A DNA stretch of 64,000 nucleotides from Hylemonella gracilis str. Niagara R (GCF_000600295.1 NZ_JEMG01000001.1:1431165-1495164), one strand, 5' to 3'. Shown: positions 50,725 to 61,889, counted from the first letter of the stretch. The notes: generated by a model not told the origin, from the letters alone. Program-made: numbers and translations.

Positions 50725-50910
50725 GGGGTTCCCTCGGTAGGGAGTCGATGGAAACTTGGGGGGAGGGTGAACGGGGAGTTCCTGGCCGGGCCTGACGTGG
50801 GTGGTCAGCCTGCCGGACTCTGATCGGCGACCGTGCGGGTCACCGATGAATGGCGCAGATTATGACAGGAAAAAAGTCGCCTCCGCGCTGTTCTTCGGTC
50901 ACGGACACCC

Positions 50911-50952
50911 GAAAAAGAAAAACGACCGTGCTCCCGAGGGAAGACGGTCGTC
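50911..50952 (-). terminator. Terminator of trxA
   Basis: Eight-bp stem ACGACCGT (50923-50930) with ACGGTCGT (50945-50952), 14-nt loop, followed on the minus strand by a U-rich run (plus-strand gaaaaagaaaa). It lies 40 bp after the trxA stop, so rho has its own promoter in the remaining gap. Confidence 0.82.
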
Positions 50953-50992
50953 TCGGCGAGGTCCCGGCTTGCTGGCCGGGTCTTCACCGGAT

Positions 50993-51328
50993 TCAGGCGG
51001 CGAGCTGCTGGTCGATGAAGGCGGTGAGCTGGGCCTTGCTCATGGCGCCCACCTTGGTGGCGGCGAGCTGGCCGTCCTTGAACAGCATCAGCGTGGGGAT
51101 GCCGCGGATGCCGAACTTGGCCGGGATGTCGCGGTTTTCGTCGACGTTGAGCTTGGCGATCTGCAGCTTGCCCTGGTAGGTGCCAGCCACCTCGTCCAGC
51201 ACGGGCGCGATCATCTTGCAGGGACCGCACCACTCAGCCCAGTAGTCCACCAGCACCGGCTGGCTGGCGTTCAGGACGTCGGCTTCGAAGGAAGCGTCGG
51301 AAACATGCTTGATGAGTTCGCTGGCCAT
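50993..51328 (-). CDS. trxA: Thioredoxin 1
   Basis: Cytosolic dithiol reductase. 111 aa with the redox motif Cys34-Gly-Pro-Cys37 in [10 protein letters not shown], the buried Asp in SFEADVL, and cis-Pro loop [13 protein letters not shown]. Classical trxA-rho neighbourhood of proteobacteria. Divergent from addB. Confidence 0.97.
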   Translation of the reverse strand: MASELIKHVSDASFEADVLNASQPVLVDYWAEWCGPCKMIAPVLDEVAGTYQGKLQIAKLNVDENRDIPAKFGIRGIPTLMLFKDGQLAATKVGAMSKAQLTAFIDQQLAA

Positions 51329-51381
51329 GGAAAGCTCCTTGATGTGCTGTGGATGGCAATGATGAGAAGTACGGGTCTGGC

Positions 51382-51410
51382 CTAGATGGGTCGGATTGCC
51401 GGAAAGTCAA
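51382..51410 (-). promoter_or_regulatory. Predicted promoter of trxA
   Basis: On the minus strand TTGACT (51405-51410) and ATCTAG (51382-51387) are separated by 17 bp, about 55 bp upstream of the trxA ATG. The -35 is strong, the -10 weak. It argues against an addB start upstream of about 51410. Confidence 0.5.
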
Positions 51411-51444
51411 GGCAACCAGGGATACGGCTACAGTGCGCGGCATT

Positions 51445-54135
51445 GTGACAGAAAGCATCAATCATCGTTGGCAGCGTTGGCTTGGGGCAGTGGCCGAATC
51501 GCTGCGCGCGCGCGAGGTCCATCCCGCCCGCGCCGTGGTGTTGCTGCCCTACGCGCAGCTCATGCCCGTGGCGGCGCGCCTGTGGGGTGCGCTTCATCCG
51601 GAGGGGTTCGCACCACGTTTCGAAACCACGCAGAACTGGACTCAAAGCCTGGCTGGCACTCTAGCCGCTGCGGGGATGCCGGTACTGGGCCAAGAGGGCG
51701 CGGACCTGCGTTTCAAGCCCGCGCTGGACCTGCTGACAGCCCATGCGCTGCTGGAGCAAGCCGGTCTGGGTGCCCAGGCTGGGGTGGCGGCGCCGCTGTT
51801 GCTGGAGGCGGCCCAGCAGTTGGCCCCGTTGGCGGCGGCGCAGCCGCCAGCGCAACGGGCGGCCTGGGGGCAGCGCGCCAGTCACGCGGTACGTGCTGGC
51901 TTCGAGGAAGGCCTGGAAGGACAGGTCTTGCGGCTGGAAGCCGCCGTCGCGCAGATCGCCGTGGCCTGGGTCGTGAATTCTTCCTATGGCAGCGATGTGC
52001 TTTTTTCATCGGAGGTCCGGGCCACGACCGACTGCCTGCTGGTTCTGCCCGGCTTGCAAGCCGATCCGCTGGTGGACGGCTTGCGTCAGGCCTGGGGCGA
52101 TGCCCTGGTGTTGCTGGAGGCCCCGGCCATTGCGTCAGACACAGTCCCGGCAGGCGCCACCAACGGTGCCGTCCTTGCCTTGCATGAAGCCACGGATGCC
52201 GCCGACGAAGCCGAGCGTGCCGCAGCTTGTGTACTGCGCCACCTGCAGGCGGGGCGCGCGCCCGTGGCCGTGGCCGTGATTGACCGGGCGCTCACGCGCC
52301 GGGTGCGTGCCATGCTGGCGCGCCACGGCGTGCAGATGCGCGACGAAACGGGTTGGAAATTGTCCACCACCCGCGCGGGTGCACTGGTCATGGCCGCGCT
52401 GCGTGCCTGTGCCCGAGACGCGGGCAGCGACGCCGTGCTTGACTGGCTCAAGCACGCGCCGGCCTGCGACGAACTTGCGCTGCGCCGGCTGGAATCGGAA
52501 TTGCGTCGCCAGCCACGGCGCCTGTGGCGGCATGCGCTAGCCGGGCTCGTTGAAGCGCGGCAGACCAGGCACGAGGCAGACGAGTTGCAGGGTCTGCTGC
52601 GCGAGGTCGACAACTGGCGCGCGGCGATCACCGCGGGGCGTGGCACGCGCACCTTGCAGGAATGGCTGGACGCGCTGCAGGACCTGCTTCAACGTTGCGG
52701 TCTGTGGGAAGCGCTGATCCAGGACGAAGCGGGACGCGAGGCCGCGAGCGCCCTGCATTACGCGCTGGACGAAAGCGGTCGCGCCACGCCACGCCTGCCG
52801 GCCGAAGCGCTCTGGGCGCCGCGGCGCTGGTCCTTGGGCGAGTTCACGGCCTGGGTGGATCGGGCGCTGGAGTCGGCGATCTTCAAGCCCGCCTACCCCT
52901 TGCGTGAACAAGCCGTGCTGCTGCCCTTGGCGCAGATGCTGGGGCGCGATTTCGGGGCCATCGTGCTGCCCGGTTGCGACGAGCGCAGCCTGCCTGCCGC
53001 GCCCGAACCTGGTGGACCATGGACGGCCGTGCAGCGTGCCGCCTTGGCTCTGCCCAGCCGCGAAGAGATGCAAGCCGCGCAAGTGGCGGCATGGGGCGAG
53101 GCCCTGGCGCGTGCCTGCCCGGTGGACATCCTGTGGCGACGCAGCGACGCGGACGGCGAGCCTTTGCTCGCCAGTCCCCTGGTCCAGCGTTTGCAAGCCC
53201 TCGCGCCGACCCGGAATGAGGACGGCGCCGCCACGCATGATCCGCGCGATTGGCGCGCCGTCGCGCCCGTGCCCACGCCCAGACCCGCGCCTCGTCTGAT
53301 CCCTGCGTGGGCCAGGGTGCTGCGGCCCGAGCGTCTGTCCGCCAGCGCCTACCAGGACCTGCGCCACTGCCCCTACCGCTTCCATGCCCTGCGTCTGCTG
53401 GGCCTGCGCGAGGCCGAGGAAATCGAAGGTGAACTGGACAAGCGCGACTTCGGCCTCTGGCTGCACGCCGTGCTGCAAACCTTCCATGCCCAGGACCGGC
53501 CCGACGGCACACCTCGCGAGGCACGCGCTGCGCGCCTGGACGCCGCGGCGCAGGCCGTGGCGCGCGAGCAGCGCCTGGCCGACGACGAGTTCCTGCCTTT
53601 CCAGGTGGCTTGGCCGCGCTTGCGCGAAGGGTATCTGGATTGGCTGACCCGGCACGAGGCCGAAGGCTGGCGTTTTGCGCTCGGCGAACATCCGGCGGAG
53701 CAGCCCATGGATGTCGTGACGCTCTTCGGTCGAATCGACCGGGTGGATCGGGTCTCGGGCGGTCTGATGGTGATGGACTACAAGACCGAGGCCGAGCAGA
53801 CCACGCGCGCCCGCGTGAAGGACGCCTTGGAGGACACACAACTGGCTTTTTACGCCGCCCTTCTATCCGGGCCGGATGGTGAGCAGGGCGGTGCGTCTGG
53901 CGCCGATCCCGTGGAGGGCGGCTTGCGCGCGGCCTACGTCAACGTGGGCGAGGGCGAAACCCGTTTGTTTGAGCAGCCTGAGATCGCCTTGGCCCGCGCG
54001 GCCTTGCTCGAAGGGGTGGCGCATGACTTGAGGCGCATAGCGCAAGGCGCGCCCTTGCCGCCCCTGGGTGATGGGGCTGTCTGCGACACCTGCGCCGCGC
54101 GCGGTCTGTGTCGCAAGGATTTCTGGAGTGAATAG
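51445..54135 (+). CDS. addB: AddB-type ATP-dependent nuclease subunit
   Basis: Partner of AddA in processing double-strand ends for RecA. 896 aa from a GTG at 51445 (a GTG at 51433 or an ATG at 51349 are possible; the latter overlaps the trxA promoter). The helicase-like part has no intact Walker A, as in alpha/beta-type AddB. The C-terminal PD-(D/E)XK nuclease has MVMDYKTE with Asp778 and Lys780, framed by Cys642 (CPYRF) and Cys880, Cys883, Cys889 (CDTCAARGLC), the iron-sulphur staple of AddB nucleases. Confidence 0.92.
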   Translation: MTESINHRWQRWLGAVAESLRAREVHPARAVVLLPYAQLMPVAARLWGALHPEGFAPRFETTQNWTQSLAGTLAAAGMPVLGQEGADLRFKPALDLLTAHALLEQAGLGAQAGVAAPLLLEAAQQLAPLAAAQPPAQRAAWGQRASHAVRAGFEEGLEGQVLRLEAAVAQIAVAWVVNSSYGSDVLFSSEVRATTDCLLVLPGLQADPLVDGLRQAWGDALVLLEAPAIASDTVPAGATNGAVLALHEATDAADEAERAAACVLRHLQAGRAPVAVAVIDRALTRRVRAMLARHGVQMRDETGWKLSTTRAGALVMAALRACARDAGSDAVLDWLKHAPACDELALRRLESELRRQPRRLWRHALAGLVEARQTRHEADELQGLLREVDNWRAAITAGRGTRTLQEWLDALQDLLQRCGLWEALIQDEAGREAASALHYALDESGRATPRLPAEALWAPRRWSLGEFTAWVDRALESAIFKPAYPLREQAVLLPLAQMLGRDFGAIVLPGCDERSLPAAPEPGGPWTAVQRAALALPSREEMQAAQVAAWGEALARACPVDILWRRSDADGEPLLASPLVQRLQALAPTRNEDGAATHDPRDWRAVAPVPTPRPAPRLIPAWARVLRPERLSASAYQDLRHCPYRFHALRLLGLREAEEIEGELDKRDFGLWLHAVLQTFHAQDRPDGTPREARAARLDAAAQAVAREQRLADDEFLPFQVAWPRLREGYLDWLTRHEAEGWRFALGEHPAEQPMDVVTLFGRIDRVDRVSGGLMVMDYKTEAEQTTRARVKDALEDTQLAFYAALLSGPDGEQGGASGADPVEGGLRAAYVNVGEGETRLFEQPEIALARAALLEGVAHDLRRIAQGAPLPPLGDGAVCDTCAARGLCRKDFWSE

Positions 54136-54231
54136 TTCCCCCCCGTTGCTCCCCCACTACGTGTGGGTCGGCATACCCCCTCAGGGGGCGCTCCCAGTGG
54201 CCCAGCAAAGCCGGTTCCACGGGAGCCCTGG
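54136..54231 (+). repeat. 3'-linked intergenic repeat, copy D (after addB)
   Basis: The most divergent copy. It begins directly after the addB stop, with C-rich start, then TCAGGGGGCGCTCCCAGTGG and CCAGC-AAA-GCCGG (54202-54214; one stem mismatch) followed by TTCC. Lies in the addB-addA gap in the same orientation to the upstream gene as copies A-C. Confidence 0.75.
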
Positions 54232-54279
54232 GCTGGGTGAGCAGGGCACATTGGGTCGATGGATGGAGTGTGTTTGAAC

Positions 54280-57200
54280 ATGCAAGCCGCTTATGAACAC
54301 AACGGTGGGCACGTCAGCCGTGAGGCGTTTTACGCCATCGCCTGCGACCCGAGGCGGCATGTGGCCGTGGAAGCCTGCGCGGGCGCGGGCAAGACCTGGA
54401 TGCTGGTCTCGCGCATTTTGCGCGCCTTGTTGGGCGAGCGCGGTGACGATGGTGCCCAAGCGCACGAAATCCTGGCCATCACCTTCACCAAGAAGGCTGC
54501 GGGCGAGATGCGCCAGCGCCTGATGGAATGGCTGGCGGAATTCGCACGGGCCGACGACGACCGGTTGCGCGCGGAGCTGCGCGCACGTGGTGTTGAGCAT
54601 GCACGCGTGGACTTGCTGATCGAGCCACTGCGCGGCCTGCACCTGCGCCTCTTGCAGCAGGGGCGAGGGGTGCAGATCCGCACCTTCCACAGTTGGTTCG
54701 CGGCCTTGCTGCGCAACGCCCCGCTGGCTGTGCTGGACCAACTTGGCTTGCCTGCCGCCTATGAGCTGCTGGAGAACGACGAGGAGGCCAGAGCGCAGGT
54801 CTGGCGCCCTTTCCATGCGCGCCTGCTGCGCGAGCGAGACCAAGGGGGCTCGGCCTTGGCGGACTATCAGGCCGTGGTCACCCGGCACGGCCGCAGCCAG
54901 ACCGAAAAAGCCCTGGATGCCGCGCTGGACAAACGCGTGGAATTCGCCTTGGCCGACGCGGCCGGCACCATTGAAACCTCCGTACCGCGCTTTGATGTCT
55001 TGTTTCCCGACTTCAAAGGCTGGACAAGCCCCTCGCAGGCTTTGACCAGCGAGGCTGCGGCCGCGCGCTGGCAGGCCTGGAGCCAGGCCTTGGGGCAGGA
55101 AAAGAACAAAACGCCGCAAAGCGCAGCGCTGGCCATTGAACAGGCTTTTTCTGAACTGACGGATGGGGACGAGCGCTTGGCCGCCTTGCGCAAGGCCTTG
55201 TTCGTGGCCGATGCAGACCGGCTCACGCAGCACCTCAAGAAGTACCCAGCGGCGCAGCAAGCAGAAGCTGAATTGCAGCCCTTGCTGCAAGCCCAGCAGC
55301 AGCACGAGGCCTGGGAACATCAGCAGCGCATGACGCGGCTGGCGCGCATCCTGCTGGGGGAATACGCTGCCTTGAAGCGCGAGCGCGGCTGGGTGGACAT
55401 GAGCGATGTGGAGCGCGCTGCCCTGCATTTGCTGGAGCGCTCTGAGCTGAGCGCCTGGCTGCAGCAGCGCCTGGACGCGCGCACCCGCCATCTGCTCATC
55501 GACGAATTCCAGGACACCAACCCGCTGCAGTGGCAGGCCCTGCATGCCTGGCTGTCCGGCTACGCGGGGGTGGGTGGGGGCGTGAGCGGTGGTGAGGGCG
55601 CGCCGCGTCTGTTCATCGTGGGCGACCCCAAGCAAAGCATCTACCGTTTCCGGCGTGCCGAGCCGCAGATCTTCCAGGCCGCGCAAGCTTTTGTGCGTGT
55701 CCTGGGCGGCGACTTGCTGGCCTGTGACCACACGCGGCGCAACGCACCTGCTGTACTGGCACGGGTCAACGCCGTGCTGGGCGAGGCCCAGGCCCGGGGG
55801 GAGTATGAGGGTTTTCGTGTGCACACCACGGAGTCCGCGCAGCTGGGCGAGGCCTGGGCCTTGCCCCCGATCGAACGCCCCGCAAAGGACAATAAGGAAG
55901 TCACCGCAGTCTGGCGCGACAGCCTGCTCGCGCCACGTGTCACGCCCGACGACACCTTGCGCGCGCTGGAATGCCGCCAGGCGGCCCACTGGATCGCCGG
56001 GCAGATTCGGGCCGGCCTGCCTCCCAAGGAAGTCATGGTGCTGGCGCGCAAGCGCGACCGGCTGGTGGCCATGCAAGCCGAGTTGTTGGCCCTGGGTGTG
56101 CCCGCGACCCAGCCCGAGCAGGGCGACCTGGGAGCCGCGCCCGAGGTGCAGGACTTGACTGCCTTGCTGGATGTGCTGGTGTCGCCCGGACACGATCTGT
56201 CGCTTGCCCGGGTCTTGCGCTCGCCCTTGTTCGGAGAGGCGCGTGGCTTGGACGACGCGGCCCTGCTGGAAATCGCCGCGCGACAGCGCGGCAGCCGACA
56301 GGCCTGGTTTGACCTCCTCCAAACCACCCCCGTCACAGCCTGGACCCATGTGGACCTGCGCGTAGTGGGGCCGCGCCTGCGACGCTGGCAGGAGTGGGTG
56401 CGCACGCTGCCTCCGCACGATGCGCTGGATGCCATCTATGCCGACGGCGACGTGGTGGCACGTTACATGGCGGCCGCGCCAGCGCATCTGCGCTTGCGCG
56501 TCCAGACCCATTTGCAGGCCTTGCTGGAAGCTGCCTTGCAGTTCGATGGGGGACGCTATGCCACGCCTTACGCGTTGGTGCGCGCCCTGCGCGCCGGCAA
56601 GTTGCCCGCACCCGCGCAGCCCATGCCCGAGGGTGGCGCGGTACGCCTGCTGACCGTGCACGGCGCCAAAGGCCTCGAAGCCGAGACCGTGCTCCTCCTC
56701 GACACCGACACGCCACCTCAGCGGGCGCAAACCATGAGCGTGCTGCTGGACTGGCCCGGCGAGGCGTCGGCGCCCCGCAGCTTCGTCTTCCTCGCCAGCG
56801 AAAAGGAAGAACGTCTGCCGCCCAGCGCACGCGCGGCGCACGCGCGTGAGCAGGGCGCCCGCGAGCGCGAAGAGTTGAACATGCTCTATGTCGCGCTCAC
56901 GCGCGCGCGGGCGCAATTGGCCGTTTCCGCCGTGCAGCCGCACCAGCAGAACGCAGCGCGCGCCAGTTGGTGGCAGCGCATGTCACCCGGCTGCGCGTTG
57001 GTGCTACCGCAGACTGACGCGGCGGACTCCGCAGGCATGGTGGTAGCCGATGTGACTGGAGAAATACAAGAAAAAGCGCTTGCCGTGAAAGCTGCGCCGT
57101 CCCTAATCGAGTTGCGCGTCCTACCCGCCATCCGTTTCGCGCCTGTGCCGGAGCCGGAGCCGCGGGCGCCCGAAGAGGCCCTGGCAACCCGAATCGGCTC

Positions 57201-57636
57201 GGCCATGCACCGCCTGCTGGAATGGACCCGCTTGGATGCGTCGGACTTCAGCGGCGCTCAGATCGAGCGCGCTGGTGCGGAACAGGGCCTCACACCTCTG
57301 CAGGCTGCCCAGGCCGCGGACATGGCGCGACGCATCCTGCTAGGCGCAGGGGCCTGGGCCTGGCGCAGCGCTGATGTCGTCTGGTGGGCCAACGAGGTGC
57401 CGGTCATGGTCGATGGGCAGACGCGCCGCATCGATCGCTTGCTGCGCCACCGGGACGGTACCTGGTGGGTGCTGGACTACAAGTCCGCGAGTTATGCGCA
57501 AGCGGGGGCGGTGACGCGCGCTCAGATGCAGGCGCAATTGCGGGCCTACCGGGATGCCGTGCAGGCGGTTTATGCCGGACGGCCGGTGCGCGTTGCCTTC
57601 CTCGATGCACAGGGTCGGATGGAGACGCTGGAATGA
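54280..57636 (+). CDS. addA: AddA-type helicase-nuclease subunit
   Basis: UvrD-family helicase with a C-terminal nuclease, forming the AddAB end-resection machine with the upstream gene. 1118 aa from the ATG at 54280 with ggatggag upstream; an ATG at 54259 is also possible. Walker A ACAGAGKT (32-39), motif Ia AITFTKKAAGEM, Walker B LLIDEFQDTNPLQW, motif V TVHGAKGLEAETV, motif VI NMLYVALTRAR. Nuclease core VLDYKSASY with Asp1066 and Lys1068. No RecBCD genes are seen nearby. Confidence 0.94.
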   Translation: MQAAYEHNGGHVSREAFYAIACDPRRHVAVEACAGAGKTWMLVSRILRALLGERGDDGAQAHEILAITFTKKAAGEMRQRLMEWLAEFARADDDRLRAELRARGVEHARVDLLIEPLRGLHLRLLQQGRGVQIRTFHSWFAALLRNAPLAVLDQLGLPAAYELLENDEEARAQVWRPFHARLLRERDQGGSALADYQAVVTRHGRSQTEKALDAALDKRVEFALADAAGTIETSVPRFDVLFPDFKGWTSPSQALTSEAAAARWQAWSQALGQEKNKTPQSAALAIEQAFSELTDGDERLAALRKALFVADADRLTQHLKKYPAAQQAEAELQPLLQAQQQHEAWEHQQRMTRLARILLGEYAALKRERGWVDMSDVERAALHLLERSELSAWLQQRLDARTRHLLIDEFQDTNPLQWQALHAWLSGYAGVGGGVSGGEGAPRLFIVGDPKQSIYRFRRAEPQIFQAAQAFVRVLGGDLLACDHTRRNAPAVLARVNAVLGEAQARGEYEGFRVHTTESAQLGEAWALPPIERPAKDNKEVTAVWRDSLLAPRVTPDDTLRALECRQAAHWIAGQIRAGLPPKEVMVLARKRDRLVAMQAELLALGVPATQPEQGDLGAAPEVQDLTALLDVLVSPGHDLSLARVLRSPLFGEARGLDDAALLEIAARQRGSRQAWFDLLQTTPVTAWTHVDLRVVGPRLRRWQEWVRTLPPHDALDAIYADGDVVARYMAAAPAHLRLRVQTHLQALLEAALQFDGGRYATPYALVRALRAGKLPAPAQPMPEGGAVRLLTVHGAKGLEAETVLLLDTDTPPQRAQTMSVLLDWPGEASAPRSFVFLASEKEERLPPSARAAHAREQGAREREELNMLYVALTRARAQLAVSAVQPHQQNAARASWWQRMSPGCALVLPQTDAADSAGMVVADVTGEIQEKALAVKAAPSLIELRVLPAIRFAPVPEPEPRAPEEALATRIGSAMHRLLEWTRLDASDFSGAQIERAGAEQGLTPLQAAQAADMARRILLGAGAWAWRSADVVWWANEVPVMVDGQTRRIDRLLRHRDGTWWVLDYKSASYAQAGAVTRAQMQAQLRAYRDAVQAVYAGRPVRVAFLDAQGRMETLE

Positions 57637-57868
57637 GGAGCGCGTCTTTGAGCTGAACCGCGTGAACAAGCTAGGGTAGGGTGCGCTGGATCTCTGGTGG
57701 TTGGCGCGATGGCATGCGGAGGGCGGACATGTCTGCAATCTGGCCGCAATATTTGCTGTCTAGAATCAGTCCTGGGGCGTGCCGCCCGTCGTATTCTTGT
57801 GGTGCTTAAAGCGTCCGCTATCTTGCACTCGGCCGCCTTTGCGAGCGACCATTGAACTGGGATTCATC

Positions 57869-59038
57869 TTGAAGATAACCATCGCCGGGACCGGTTATGT
57901 CGGCCTGTCCAACGCCGTTTTGCTGGCTCAGCACCATGAAGTGATCGCTCTGGACATCGACGCGACCAAGGTCGCGCTGATCAACAGCCGGCGCTCGCCT
58001 ATCGAAGACAAAGACATCGAGGACTACCTCGCCAGCAAGCCCTTGCAGTTGCATGCCACGCTGGACAAGCACGAGGCCTATGGGCAGGCGGAATTCGTCA
58101 TCATTGCCACGCCCACCGATTACGACCCGGACACCAATTACTTCAACACCCGTTCGGTCGAGGCGGTAGCGCGCGACGTGATGGCCATCAACCCGCGCGC
58201 GGTGATGATCATCAAGTCCACCGTGCCCGTGGGGTACACCGAACAACTCAAGCGCGAACTGGGCGCGGATAGCATCATTTTCTCGCCCGAGTTCCTGCGC
58301 GAGGGCAAGGCACTCCACGACAACCTGCACCCAAGCCGCATCGTGGTCGGCGAGCGCTCGCCGCGTGGACAGGTCTTCGCGGACTTGCTGCGACAGTCCT
58401 CGCTCAAGCCAGATGCGCCGGTGCTGCTGACCGAGAACACCGAGGCGGAGGCGATCAAGCTCTTCGCGAACACCTTTCTCGCGATGCGGGTGGCCTTCTT
58501 CAACGAACTGGACACCTACGCTGCGGTACATGGGCTGGACACGCGCCAGATCATCCAGGGCGTGGGACTGGACCCGCGCATCGGCAACCACTACAACAAC
58601 CCCAGCTTTGGTTATGGTGGGTATTGCCTGCCCAAGGACACCAAGCAGCTGTTGGCCAATTACCAGAACGTACCGCAGAACCTGATCCGTGCCATCGTGG
58701 ACGCCAACACCACGCGCAAGGACTTCGTGTCCGAGGACATCCTGCGGCGCAAACCAAGGGTGGTTGGCATCCACCGCCTGATCATGAAGGCGGGCAGCGA
58801 CAACTTCCGGGCCAGCAGCATCCAGGGCGTGATGAAGCGGCTCAAGGCCAAGGGCGTTGAGGTGGTGGTCTACGAACCGGTGCTGAAGGAGGACAAATTC
58901 TTCGGCTCGCGCGTCATTGGTGACCTGGCTGAATTCAAAAAGATGGCCGACGTGATCGTGGCCAACCGTCGTGTGGCCGAACTCGATGACGTGGCGGACA
59001 AGGTCTACACCCGCGATCTCTTCGGCGGCGACGCCTGA
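57869..59038 (+). CDS. ugd: UDP-glucose 6-dehydrogenase
   Basis: Oxidises UDP-glucose to UDP-glucuronate for capsule, exopolysaccharide or lipid A sugars. 389 aa from a TTG at 57869, which gives [20 protein letters not shown]; no ATG lies near and the open frame upstream is not family-like. Catalytic Cys253 in [11 protein letters not shown], Lys197 in [23 protein letters not shown]. From memory it is strikingly close to the 388-aa E. coli Ugd along its whole length, closer than to the longer form common in betaproteobacteria. Confidence 0.94.
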   Translation: MKITIAGTGYVGLSNAVLLAQHHEVIALDIDATKVALINSRRSPIEDKDIEDYLASKPLQLHATLDKHEAYGQAEFVIIATPTDYDPDTNYFNTRSVEAVARDVMAINPRAVMIIKSTVPVGYTEQLKRELGADSIIFSPEFLREGKALHDNLHPSRIVVGERSPRGQVFADLLRQSSLKPDAPVLLTENTEAEAIKLFANTFLAMRVAFFNELDTYAAVHGLDTRQIIQGVGLDPRIGNHYNNPSFGYGGYCLPKDTKQLLANYQNVPQNLIRAIVDANTTRKDFVSEDILRRKPRVVGIHRLIMKAGSDNFRASSIQGVMKRLKAKGVEVVVYEPVLKEDKFFGSRVIGDLAEFKKMADVIVANRRVAELDDVADKVYTRDLFGGDA

Positions 59039-59061
59039 GGGGGGCTGGGCGCGGGCCGTAG

Positions 59062-59943
<882 letters not shown>

Positions 59944-60087
59944 ATTCACCGTGTAGGTGTGTGCCTGGCGCTGCGCTTGCGGGCGTGCACCAGCTTGTGT
60001 TGCGGTGTCATGCAGCGAGGGGCATGAAGGTTCCCGATCGGAGACGGTGGGTGCCGTGCGACGTGATTTTTCTCAACGAGGTCTGGC

Positions 60088-60777
60088 ATGCTCAAGCTCT
60101 ACATAGGCAACAAGAACTACTCCTCCTGGTCCATGCGCCCCTGGGTGCTGCTGCGGCAGGCGGGCATACCCTTCGAGGAGGTCAAGCTGCGCTTCGACTC
60201 CTTCAACGCGGAGTCGGATTTCAAGCAGGCCATCGGGCGCCTCAATCCGGTGGGCAAGGTGCCGGTGCTGACCGATGGAGACTTGGTGATCTGGGATACC
60301 TTGGCCATTGCCGAGTACCTGGCCGAGTCCTTCCCCGACAAGCACCTGTGGCCCCAGGACCGGATGCGTCGCGCCCGCGCGCGCAGTGTCTGCGCCGAGA
60401 TGCACGCGGGGTTCATGGCCTTGCGCAGTCACTGCAGCATGAACATCGAGGCCAATCTGTCCGAGGCGGGTGCCCGCATCTGGCAGGAACAGCCCGCCGT
60501 GCGGGCGGATGTGCAGCGCATCATTCAGATGTGGCGTGAGCTGCTGCGCGAGAGCGGGCGAGAGGAACTGCTGTTCGGTGACTTCTCGATCGCCGACGCC
60601 TATTTCGCACCGGTCTGCACGCGGCTGAAGACCTACGGCTTGCCGGTGCCCGAGGACATCGCGGCCTATATGGCGCGTGTCCACGCCCTGCCGGGTGTCA
60701 GTGCCTGGGTGACGGATGCCTTGGCGGAACGGGATTTCATCCCGTTCGAAGAACCCTACCGGCAGGCCCCGGTCTGA
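60088..60777 (+). CDS. Glutathione S-transferase family protein
   Basis: 229 aa. N-terminal KLYIGNKNYSSWSMRPWVLLRQAGIPFEEV has the SSWSMRPW active-site region of a GST group found in many proteobacteria; NPVGKVPVLTDGDLVIWDTLAIAEYLAE gives the cis-Pro and glutathione-binding segment. C-terminal LLFGDFSIADAYFAPV is the N-capping box. Substrate unknown. Not clearly cotranscribed with kdsA, 144 bp upstream. Confidence 0.9.
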   Translation: MLKLYIGNKNYSSWSMRPWVLLRQAGIPFEEVKLRFDSFNAESDFKQAIGRLNPVGKVPVLTDGDLVIWDTLAIAEYLAESFPDKHLWPQDRMRRARARSVCAEMHAGFMALRSHCSMNIEANLSEAGARIWQEQPAVRADVQRIIQMWRELLRESGREELLFGDFSIADAYFAPVCTRLKTYGLPVPEDIAAYMARVHALPGVSAWVTDALAERDFIPFEEPYRQAPV

Positions 60778-60816
60778 CGTCTGACTGATCAGCACGGGCC
60801 GGGGCTCACGCTCCCT

Positions 60817-61188
60817 TCAGCGCGGTTTCGCGCGGCCCTGGCTGGCGGACAATTTGGGTGCGTAGGCCGTCACTTCAGCCAGTCGGCGCGACAGTTCCAA
60901 ACCAGTCGCGGTCAGCAGATAGCCGTCGTTGTCGTGATGGAGCAGCCCTGCCGCGCGAAGCTCCTTCAGTCGCGTGTTCAGTGTGTTCGGTGTGATGCCC
61001 CCCACGCTGTCCTGCAGCAGGCGGAAGGTCTGCGCATGGCCATCACGCAAGGCCCAAAGCACGCGCATCGCGTAGCGTGACTCCAGCAGCGCTAGCAGCT
61101 GGCTGGCGGCGGCGCTTTCCTTGGCGCCGGCCTCCTTGGGGCTGGTCTTGCCGCCGATCCCGATGGTGTTTTTCACTTTGCCGTTCAT
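60817..61188 (-). CDS. HxlR-like winged-helix regulator
   Basis: 123 aa from the ATG giving MNGKVKNTIG. A flexible start is followed by LLALLESRYAMRVLWALRDG, FRLLQDSVGGITPNTLNTRLKELRAAGLLHHD and LTATGLEL, the winged helix of HxlR-type regulators: recognition helix in the TPNTLNTRLKEL segment. The single N-terminal Cys used by some HxlR sensors is absent. Target unknown; possibly itself or the neighbouring GST. Confidence 0.75.
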   Translation of the reverse strand: MNGKVKNTIGIGGKTSPKEAGAKESAAASQLLALLESRYAMRVLWALRDGHAQTFRLLQDSVGGITPNTLNTRLKELRAAGLLHHDNDGYLLTATGLELSRRLAEVTAYAPKLSASQGRAKPR

Positions 61189-61346
61189 GGGGTATCTGCG
61201 GTGAGAAGCGGGCGTGCCTGGGCGGTGCTGAGGGAGGCGCAATATAGCCTAGTTTTCCAGGTGCTACAACATTCATAGCTTAGGAAAACCGTGCACGTGC
61301 GAAATGCACGTGGCACGCCGATTTATGCCCGCCTCCTGTACTGGAC

Positions 61347-61889
61347 TCAGAGGTAGATTTTTTCCAGTAGACGCAACAGCGTGCGGCGTTCGGCGGCGCT
61401 CAGGCGCGCGGTCACCTGGGCATCATTCAGGCTGGCGGCGCGCTCGGCCTTGCGCACGAGTTGGCGTCCGGCGGCGGTGAGGTGCAGTCCCATGGCGCGG
61501 CCATCGCGGGGGTGCGGGCGGCGCTCGATCAGGCCCCGTTTCTTCTCGTGTTGCTGCAGCATGCCCACCAGATTGGGCGGCTGGATGCTGAGGGCGCCGC
61601 AGAGTTGGCGCGAGGTGATGCCGGGGTTGTGGTGGATCAGCGAGAGCACCGAGAACTCCACCGGGCGGAGCTCGTAAGCCGCCATGCGTGGCAGGAAACT
61701 GGCGATGGCCGCGAGCGAGACGCGTCGCGCGCCATAACCGACCAAGGTCTGCAGGAAGCTGGCGTCCACCTGGTCGATCGCCGGCTCAAGCGCTACTTCG
61801 TCCTCGTGTTGCTTGATGGACGTGGTCTTGCGCGCGGCGGCGCGGGCTGGACGGCGGATCGCTGGCGACGAGGCGGGGGAGGAGGACAT
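61347..61889 (-). CDS. MarR family transcriptional regulator
   Basis: 180 aa. A charged N-terminal tail of about 45 residues precedes the MarR fold: LRPVEFSVLSLIHHNPGITSRQLCGALSIQPPNLVGMLQQHEKKRGLIERRPHPRDGRAMGLHLT, with the wing RRPHPRDGRA. It is the last gene of a minus-strand run from a feruloyl-CoA synthase-like gene, so it may repress that run and respond to a hydroxycinnamoyl-CoA, as known for FerR/CouR-type MarR proteins. That role is inferred. Confidence 0.85.
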   Translation of the reverse strand: MSSSPASSPAIRRPARAAARKTTSIKQHEDEVALEPAIDQVDASFLQTLVGYGARRVSLAAIASFLPRMAAYELRPVEFSVLSLIHHNPGITSRQLCGALSIQPPNLVGMLQQHEKKRGLIERRPHPRDGRAMGLHLTAAGRQLVRKAERAASLNDAQVTARLSAAERRTLLRLLEKIYL

